From Aedes albopictus (Eukaryota; Arthropoda; Insecta; Diptera; Culicidae), in contig NC_085138.1 in the NCBI RefSeq assembly GCF_035046485.1, forward strand, positions 43,249,464 to 43,313,463: DNA of 64,000 nt. The letters run 5' to 3'. Positions 58,496 through 64,000 of this stretch are shown piece by piece. Made by a program: the position numbers and the translations under genes. Positions within the stretch are counted from its first letter, which is position 1. Every line of letters starts with the position of its first letter. The notes under the pieces were generated by a model that worked only from the letters and a program-made list of their open reading frames with translations, had not been told where the DNA came from and did no database searches.

Positions 58496-58820
58496 AACAA
58501 ACGCGACTGAATTCCTGGATACATTTCTCGAGAGACCTTGGAAAAGCTTTATTTAAAGGGCATCCTAGGCAAAGGAACACCTGAAAAAAATCTTAACAGG
58601 AATCAGTGAAAAAAAAATGGTTGAAACAAAGTGGAGATGGAGAATCTCTAGTAATACCTGGGAGAACCCAGTGAGAAATTCTTGAAAGAATCTTTACATA
58701 ATAATCCTCCAGGGAGAATACCTAAAGAAATACATGAACAAGCCCTCAGAACAGAAGAACCCGCTCTTCGCGGTTGAGAATTCTAGAAAAAAAAAAATAC
58801 CTCAACGGAAACCGCTGAAT
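58496..58820. other. Short intronic stretch with repeat-like sequence
   Basis: Contains 12-bp-repeat-like GAATTCCTGGAT/GAGAATTCTAG pieces and no gene. Confidence 0.4.
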
Positions 58821-58830
58821 AACAACCACA

Positions 58831-58864
58831 TCAGTTGACAGCTACAGCTTGTACGATTCGGACG
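58831..58864 (+). promoter_or_regulatory. Inr + DPE internal promoter of the half-LINE
   Basis: TCAGTT at 58831-58836 matches the arthropod initiator. With its A (58833) as +1, GGACG occupies +28 to +32 (58860-58864), exactly the position and consensus (RGWYV) of the downstream promoter element. The first bases overlap the target duplication. Jockey- and I-type elements are known to use such TATA-less internal promoters. Confidence 0.6.
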
Positions 58865-59966
58865 CGCTTCTCTTCGCTGCTATCGAAATACTATTCGCGA
58901 TACCATGGGTGCCAAAAGGGAGAACACTTTGGTTATCGATTTTAGTGTTTTACCCAAACATCTCGAGATTTCAGTTATACACAAATTCGTCTGTGAAGAA
59001 TTAAACTTGGACATTGATCATGCGACAAATATCCAGTTTAACAATGTGCATAATTGTGTTTATATCGAGATGATCGATATGGACACAGCCAAACAATATC
59101 AGAATGCCCACCACTTACAGCACACTGTAAAATGTGGCGAAAGTACGTACAAAGTTCCAGTGTACGTGGAGGATGGCGCAATCAATGTACGTGTTCATGA
59201 TCTGCCGCCCAGAACACCGTCAGCGGTAATAGCTGAACACTTACGACAATTTGGAACTATTATATCCATCAGCAGGGAAAGGTGGAAACATTACTTCCCC
59301 GGGCTTCTCAACGGAGTTAGAGTGGTAAGGATGCAGCTCAATCAACCAATTCCTTCATATCTAACCATTGACGGTGACACCACACTAGTCACATACCAAA
59401 ATCAACCCAAGACGAAGAAGACTCATCCACAAAGCGACAATAACGTAGCACCACGTGCCTCAGCAAGCACAACAGCATTGTTCACCGCAACTGACTTTCC
59501 TCCGCTGGGTAATCCGAAGCAAACTCGAGGTCCAAATCAAAACAACATTGATCCCCTAAAACAATCGGTGCGAGATGGCAAGAAGAAAGACGACCTGCAA
59601 CCAGAACGTGACGACGACGATCAGAGCTCAAACAATAGTGAAGCTGAAACTACGGACAGTGAGTCTGCCGAAACACATGTAGCTAACAAGCGACGGCTGT
59701 CAGCGGACAGAAAAGAAAACACTCCAAAAAGGAAGATTAAAAACCAGTGCTCCCAGAATGAAGAATCTAATGAAAGTTTGAATGAGATCGAAGAAATATT
59801 GGATAATTCAATTGTCAATTTACCGATGTTAACTAGAAGTAAGACCAGTAACAGAAAAAAGTAAATAATATGTAATTAATGTAAATTAAATAAAAAATAG
59901 AGACGAACCAGCCAAGGGCTGAAAGTCTCTCTAATAAAGATAAAAAAAAAATAAAAAAAAAAAAAA

Positions 59967-60003
<37 letters not shown>
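58834..60003 (+). mobile_element. ORF1-only non-LTR element (half-LINE) with 13-bp target duplication
   Basis: The unit is bounded by the exact repeat AACAACCACATCA at 58821-58833 and 60004-60016. It contains a 71-bp leader, one intact reading frame (58905-59864), a short 3' untranslated region with AATAAA at 59889-59894 and 59933-59938, and about 60 nearly pure A residues. There is no endonuclease or RT. The perfect duplication, long A tail and intact frame mean a recent insertion. The 3' region (GGGCTGAAAGTCTCT near the end) resembles tails I recall of mosquito jockey/LOA-type LINEs. It probably moves using another element's enzymes. Confidence 0.85.
58905..59864 (+). CDS. LINE ORF1-like protein, 319 residues, without zinc knuckles
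   Basis: An intact frame from ATG (context TACCATGG) to TAA. The N-terminal half (about residues 1-160) looks like two RRM-like folds (NTLVIDFSVLPKHLEISVIH; AINVRVHDLPPRTPSAVIAE). The segment GVRVVRMQLNQPIPSYLTID is typical of ORF1 proteins of mosquito jockey/LOA-like LINEs. These normally continue into CCHC zinc knuckles, but here the sequence passes from YQNQPKTKKTHPQ straight into a Ser/Asp/Lys-rich disordered tail with basic clusters (KRRLSADRKE; TPKRKIK). Only four cysteines exist and none forms a knuckle. Likely an RNA-binding chaperone/nuclear protein. Family placement is from memory. It is not a Cdep exon: the frame has its own start, stop and poly(A). Confidence 0.8.
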   Translation: MGAKRENTLVIDFSVLPKHLEISVIHKFVCEELNLDIDHATNIQFNNVHNCVYIEMIDMDTAKQYQNAHHLQHTVKCGESTYKVPVYVEDGAINVRVHDLPPRTPSAVIAEHLRQFGTIISISRERWKHYFPGLLNGVRVVRMQLNQPIPSYLTIDGDTTLVTYQNQPKTKKTHPQSDNNVAPRASASTTALFTATDFPPLGNPKQTRGPNQNNIDPLKQSVRDGKKKDDLQPERDDDDQSSNNSEAETTDSESAETHVANKRRLSADRKENTPKRKIKNQCSQNEESNESLNEIEEILDNSIVNLPMLTRSKTSNRKK

Positions 60004-60006
<3 letters not shown>

Positions 60007-60016
60007 AACCACATCA

Positions 60017-60703
60017 ACCACTGGGACAATTCCAGGCGGTCGATATTGAAATTTCTCAAGATTTTTATCACCGGAACTCCCTCAAGACGTTCTTCAGCTA
60101 GTCCACCGGTAATAGGCAAATTCTTTTGGGTCTTAAGCTGAAGAAACCTCGTAATGCTGACTTAGGAAACGTTTAAATGGTGGCACTTGCTGAAATCAGT
60201 ATTGATGTTTAAAGATAGATTGTGGAAATATTTCAGATGAATAATTTTAAATGTTTCAACTTAATTTTTTGAATGGTATTCTTCAAATAATCCATCCATG
60301 ATTTACATAACAATTCAATTCAAATTTTCTACAAGAATGTTGGTTTGAAACTGTTTCCATAATGTTTTCCAGCAATTCGGAATGAATCCCTTGAAAATTT
60401 CAAGAGGGAATTTTGGGAAAACTCAGAAAAAGATGATAGAAATTCATTCACAATGATCTGTAGAGTATTATCAGTAGAGATCCTTGAAGGATTTCCGAGC
60501 ACGAAGAAGAACCATCATTTACGTTAATATTTCCTTTTTACCTAAAGCCTAGCGATGAGTTTTCTATCTTTCATGCTATAAAGACTTTCTAAAAGTATGT
60601 GAAAGTTAGTGATATTATTTATATCTAGATATAATTCAATAACACATCCATGGATAGCTATCGTTGGCATTGCGTTATATTTTGATTACAACCATCATTC
60701 CAG
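60017..60703. other. Intron before the DH/PH1 exon
   Basis: No gene or well-formed repeat. The acceptor CATCATTCCAG ends at 60703. Confidence 0.5.
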
Positions 60704-61403
60704 ATCTACGACGAGTACGTGGAAAGCCACCGGGAGATTCTGCAACGGCTAAACGATCTCTACGAGAACGACGAACGCTTCCAGCAAACGTACCGAGACT
60801 TCGAACTGCAGAAAGTGTGCTACCTCCCGATATGCTACTTTGTGCTGAAACCCCTGCACCGGCTTCTCCATTATCAGCTGCTTCTGGAGTTACTGTTGGA
60901 GCACTACGGGGAAGACCACTTCGACTACACCGACTGTCACGGAACGCTTATGATGCTGACCCGGACCACCGAAGTGGTACGCAACGAGCTGGCCTCGTCC
61001 GAAAACTATACCCTTCTGTGCGAGATCCAGCGGGACCTGGACGGGTTCGACACCCTGGTACAAACCGACCGGAAGCTCATTCGCCAGGGCTGTCTGCTGA
61101 AACATTCCAAACGGGGTCTGCAGCAGCGAATGTTCTTCCTCTTCTCGGACATTCTGCTGTTCGCGTTCAAATCGCCCGTCACGCAAACCTTCAAGGTGCT
61201 GGGGCACGTTCCGGTGCGGGCACTTCTGACGGAGAACGCCGAGCACAATGCGTTTGTGATATTCGGAGGACAGCGAGCCATCACGGTGTCGGCTGGGACG
61301 ACCGCCGAGAAGACCCTGTGGCTGCAGGAGTTGACCAAAGCGGCAGCGGCCGTACGGCAGAAACCGAACACCCAGCTGCCGATGGTTTCGGTCAAGTATT
61401 GCA
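60704..61403 (+). CDS. Cdep: Cdep/FARP exon: end of DH domain and first PH domain
   Basis: Phase 0 in, phase 1 out, 700 bp. It begins IYDEYVESHREILQRLNDLY. The DH conserved region 3 helix is at about 60815-60905 (LPICYFVLKPLHRLLHYQLL), with the invariant KP(L/M)HR pattern. PH1 follows at about 61085-61360: GCLLKHSKRGLQQRMFFLFS DILLFAF at the start and the C-terminal helix Trp in TLWLQELTKAA. In FARP proteins the DH substrate site is blocked by the PH domains (autoinhibition). The donor GTAAGT begins at 61404. GC-rich third positions as in the other exons. Confidence 0.95.
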
Positions 61404-61467
61404 GTAAGTAGTAACGGCATTTAACGGCGAACGTATGATGAATTGTTTCTTCTTCTATTCTACTCAG

Positions 61468-61622
61468 CATCATCCGAAGAAAACCTAGAAACCTGTGGAC
61501 TGAACAACTCCCTGCTAAATCCTCCGGCGAAGCCACCATCCTCTAGGAATAACACAGCGCTGCACGTGTGTTGGCACCGGGGCGTTACCATCTGCCTGGA
61601 GGATCATCTCCGAGCAGGACAG
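61468..61622 (+). CDS. Cdep: Cdep/FARP exon: inter-PH linker and start of PH2 region
   Basis: The exon enters in phase 1 and ends on a codon boundary (155 bp). It encodes SSEENLETCGLNNSLLNPPA, then NNTALHVCWHRGVTICLEDH and LRAGQ. The (H/T)VCWHR....DH motif just before PH2 is a FARP-family hallmark. The acceptor TCTACTCAG ends at 61467. The donor GTTCGT at 61623 is the weakest of the series. Confidence 0.92.
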
Positions 61623-61693
61623 GTTCGTAATTGCATCTCACCTCAACACTTTAGACACCCACCAATAATGTTCCTTGTTCTTCATTTTCACAG

Positions 61694-61953
61694 AATCAAA
61701 TCTCCGGCTACCTGCTGCGCAAGTTCAAAAACAGCTCCGGCTGGCAGAAGCTGTGGGTAGTGCTGACCTCGTTCTGTCTGTACTTCTACAAGAGCTACTC
61801 GGACGATGCCGCACTGGCCAGTTTACCGCTGCTGGGCTACACGGTGGGGCCACCGGGCGTACAGGATGCCGTGCAGAAGGAATACGTCTTCAAGCTGTCC
61901 TTCAAGAACCATACGTACTTTTTCCGGGCGGAAAGCGAACACACCTACCAGCG
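61694..61953 (+). CDS. Cdep: Cdep/FARP exon: second PH domain
   Basis: Phase 0 in, phase 2 out, 260 bp. It encodes NQISGYLLRKFKNSSGWQKL, WVVLTSFCLYFYKSYSDDAA and LASLPLLGYTVGPPG, then YVFKLSFKNHTYFFRAESEH and TYQR. This is PH2 of FARP nearly complete: SGYLLRKFKNS.GWQKLWVV, the FYKS..D..(P/A)LASLPLLGY strand, and the FKL.FK.H.YFFRAESE core. The last helix (usually beginning W) must be in an exon beyond 64000. The acceptor TTTTCACAG ends at 61693 and the donor GTAAGT begins at 61954. Confidence 0.95.
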
Positions 61954-62109
61954 GTAAGTTTTGTAGAATCGTTGTTGGATAACTGCAACCAATGCGAATC
62001 AATTTAAGTATTTGGCAATAACAATTGAAAGGACTTTGGAAGCATTCCGTAAGTATTTTGGAAACTTTCGAAGTCAATTCAAAATACTAAACATTCTAGC
62101 AAGAATGTA

Positions 62110-63240
62110 TCTGAAATGCTTTCTGAATCCTCAGGGAATCCTCCAGGTATTCCTTCAAGAATTGCTCCAGGGATTCCCTCAAGATTTCCTCTCCAGGAAA
62201 TCCTCCAGGGATTCCTTTGAAAATACCTAGAGATCCTCTAGTAACTCCTCCGGAAATTTCTGCAGAGATTCCTACAGGAATACCTCTAAAGATTCCGCAA
62301 GGAGTTACTCTAAACATTATTTCAGGAATTCCTCTAGAGATCTTTCAGAAGTTCCTCTTGAGATTCCCCCAGGAATTCCTCCAGTAATTGATCCAAGGAT
62401 TCTACCAGGAATTGCCCCAGGGATTGCTCCAGGAATTTCCCTATACAGTGACCCCACAATTTATGAATCGGCAAAAATGACCACAGTTTATGGATCACTC
62501 CATTTGATCAACATGGTGATTCATAATTAGTGTACAAAAATTAAGGTGATTCATCGGTGTGAGGTCACTGTATATTCCTCAAGGAATTCCTTTAGAAACC
62601 TCCAGGAATTCCTACAGGCATGTCTCCAGAATTTTTTTCCCGGAAGTCGTCCAGACATACCTTTAGAGATTCCTCTAGGAATTACTCTAGAGGATCCTTT
62701 AAGGATTCCTCTAGAAATTTCTCCAGCAGTCCCTCTAGGAATTTCTTCAGGGATTCCCCTAGAGTTTCTGCTGGAAGTCCGACAGTAATTTGTCCAAAAA
62801 TTCCTCCAGGGATTCCACTTAGAAATTTTCTAGGAATTACTCCAGGAATGCCTCCTCAAATTCCTTTTCAAAAATTTCTACAGCAGTTCTCCAGGAGTTT
62901 CTTCAGGAACTCCTCCAGGATTTCTTCCAGGAATGCCTCCAGGGACTCCTCCAGGAATTCCTTCAAGAATTTCTCCAGGGATTCCTCCAATAATTTCTTC
63001 AGGAATTCCTTCTAGAAATTTTCCAGAAAGTCAAGAATTTCTCCATGATTTTTTTCAGGGATTCCTCCAGAAATCCACTCAAGAATTTCTCCTCCAGGGA
63101 TTTCTCCAAGAATTCCTCCAGGAATCTCTCCAATTATTTCTCCAGGAATTCTTATGGGGATTTCTTCAAGATTTTCTCCAGAAATTGCTACAGGGATTCC
63201 TCCAGAGGTTCCTTCAGACATTCCTGGAGGCATATCTTTA
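62110..63240 (-). repeat. 12-bp array, CAGGAATTCCTC orientation
   Basis: Dense CTCCAGGGATTCCTCCAGGAATT units, interrupted at 62446-62570 by a small MITE. Frames such as 62620-63015 are repeat-derived. Confidence 0.85.
62446..62570. mobile_element. 125-bp MITE inside the array, TA duplication
   Basis: The ends are CAGTGACCCCAC and its near-complement GTGAGGTCACTG, flanked by TA at 62444-62445 and 62571-62572. Internal sequence also shows inverted GATTCAT/ATGAATC pieces. No coding capacity. It post-dates the array. Confidence 0.8.
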
Positions 63241-63244
63241 GGAA

Positions 63245-63356
63245 TATATACTTGATACTTGATGGGCTACAACTCGTAGCGGTGAGTCTACGCCGAATGA
63301 AGTATCCGCCTCCACTGGCCTCGGTCCTGGGCCAATCGCTTCCAGTCGCCCTGAAC
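63245..63356 (-). pseudogene. RTE polyprotein C-terminal fragment
   Basis: The minus strand reads GDWKRLAQDRGQWRRILHSA followed by a stop. This is the extreme C-terminus motif (NWR..AQDR..WRR) of RTE polyproteins. It is embedded between 12-bp arrays. Confidence 0.65.
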
Positions 63357-64000
63357 GATTCTTTAGGAATACTTCCAGGATTTCCGCCAGAGATTTTTCC
63401 AGGAATTCCTCCAGGAATTTATCTAGGAGTTTCGCCAGAGATCCTCCAGGCTCAGTAGATCGGCTCCAGAGGCACATTCTCCTCCATTTGGGAAATTTGT
63501 GCCATAGTCATGAACACGAGCCTATCCATCATTTACCTGACGGAGAAGGGAAGGAAAAACGGCCTCCAGGCTACAGGCATTTTCTCAGAGACTCCTCTAG
63601 GAATTACTCTAGGGAACCCTCTAGGGATTCCTCAGGGGATTTCTCCAGGAGTACGTACAGGAGTTCCTTCAAGGATTTCACCAGGAATTCCTTCAAGGTT
63701 TCCTCCAGAATTACTTCTGAAATTCCGTCAGGAATTTGTTCAGATATTCCTCCAATCATTCCACCAAGAATTTTTCTAGGAAGTAACCCAGGAATTTCTT
63801 CAAAATTCCTTCAGCGGAATTTCTTTAGGAGTTCCTTCCAGGGTTTTATCCAAGAATGCCTCCAGGGACTTCTTCAGGAATTCCTCCAAGAATTCATTGA
63901 GGAATTTCTCCTGGAATTCCTCCAAGAATTTCTTAAAGAATTTCTTCAGAATTCCTCATGTAGTTACTTCAAAAACTTCTACAGCAATTCCTCCAGAAAT
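63357..64000 (-). repeat. 12-bp array continuing to the window end
   Basis: CCAGGAATTCCTCCAGGAATT units. A non-repeat patch at about 63455-63570 (GATCGGCTCCAGAGGCACAT onward) was not identified. Confidence 0.75.

Noticed and set aside
58905..59864. ORF1-like frame as a Cdep exon or a cellular retrocopy
   Set aside because: Own leader with promoter, start, stop and A tail between target duplications; protein segments resemble LINE ORF1 rather than a host gene.
59833..60119. Poly-Phe frames (-)
   Set aside because: Translation of the complement of the half-LINE poly(A) tail.

Overview
The window looks like nuclear DNA of a culicine mosquito, most likely Aedes. The evidence is very long introns packed with RTE-clade retrotransposons, TA-flanked foldback MITEs, tRNA-derived SINEs and a pervasive 12-bp GAATTC-centred repeat, around a well-conserved insect gene. 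No database was searched, so species and family names rest on recognition.

One protein-coding locus runs through the whole window on the + strand: the insect orthologue of the FARP/CDEP proteins (Drosophila Cdep; FERM, RhoGEF and two PH domains). Both gene ends lie outside. Exons seen: 11274-11604, 19353-19476, 19542-19785, 19846-20006 and 20408-20482 (FERM and FERM-adjacent region); 30173-30285 and 30678-31037 (linker); 51996-52483, 54397-54591 and 60704-61403 (DH, then PH1); 61468-61622 and 61694-61953 (inter-PH linker and PH2). Splice phases chain without conflict from first to last.

Inside the 21-kb intron between linker and DH exons lies one uninterrupted reading frame of about 11.7 kb (to 43741), encoding about 3,900 residues of Ser/Glu/Lys-rich, probably disordered protein. 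It ends in a stop followed by 3'UTR-like sequence. It can be joined to the preceding 360-bp exon in two ways. In one, the FERM frame continues and gives a FERM protein with a giant tail and no RhoGEF. In the other, the exon is read in a second open frame beginning MGASQSEQ, a possible N-myristoylation signal, which enters the giant exon through a better acceptor. This is the most interesting feature of the window.

The rest is mobile DNA. At 1-10.6 kb there is a SINE, a TA-flanked MITE, and an old RTE copy split by a 3.1-kb hAT-like element with a perfect 8-bp target duplication. At 12-19.3 kb there is a 12-bp array, then a full-length RTE element (13-bp target duplication) nested in an older RTE copy. 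At 22-30 kb there are arrays, a SINE and two complete MITEs. At 46.4-51.4 kb there is a large 12-bp array that changes orientation several times and contains a small LTR-like insertion. At 52.5-54.4 kb, between two DH exons, is a 1.85-kb foldback with Transib/RSS-like ends and a perfect 5-bp duplication. At 56.7-60.0 kb there is a decayed RTE copy, then an intact ORF1-only LINE derivative with its own Inr+DPE promoter, poly(A) tail and 13-bp duplication. At 62-64 kb there are more arrays, a 125-bp MITE and an RTE fragment. All RTE pieces are antisense to the host gene.
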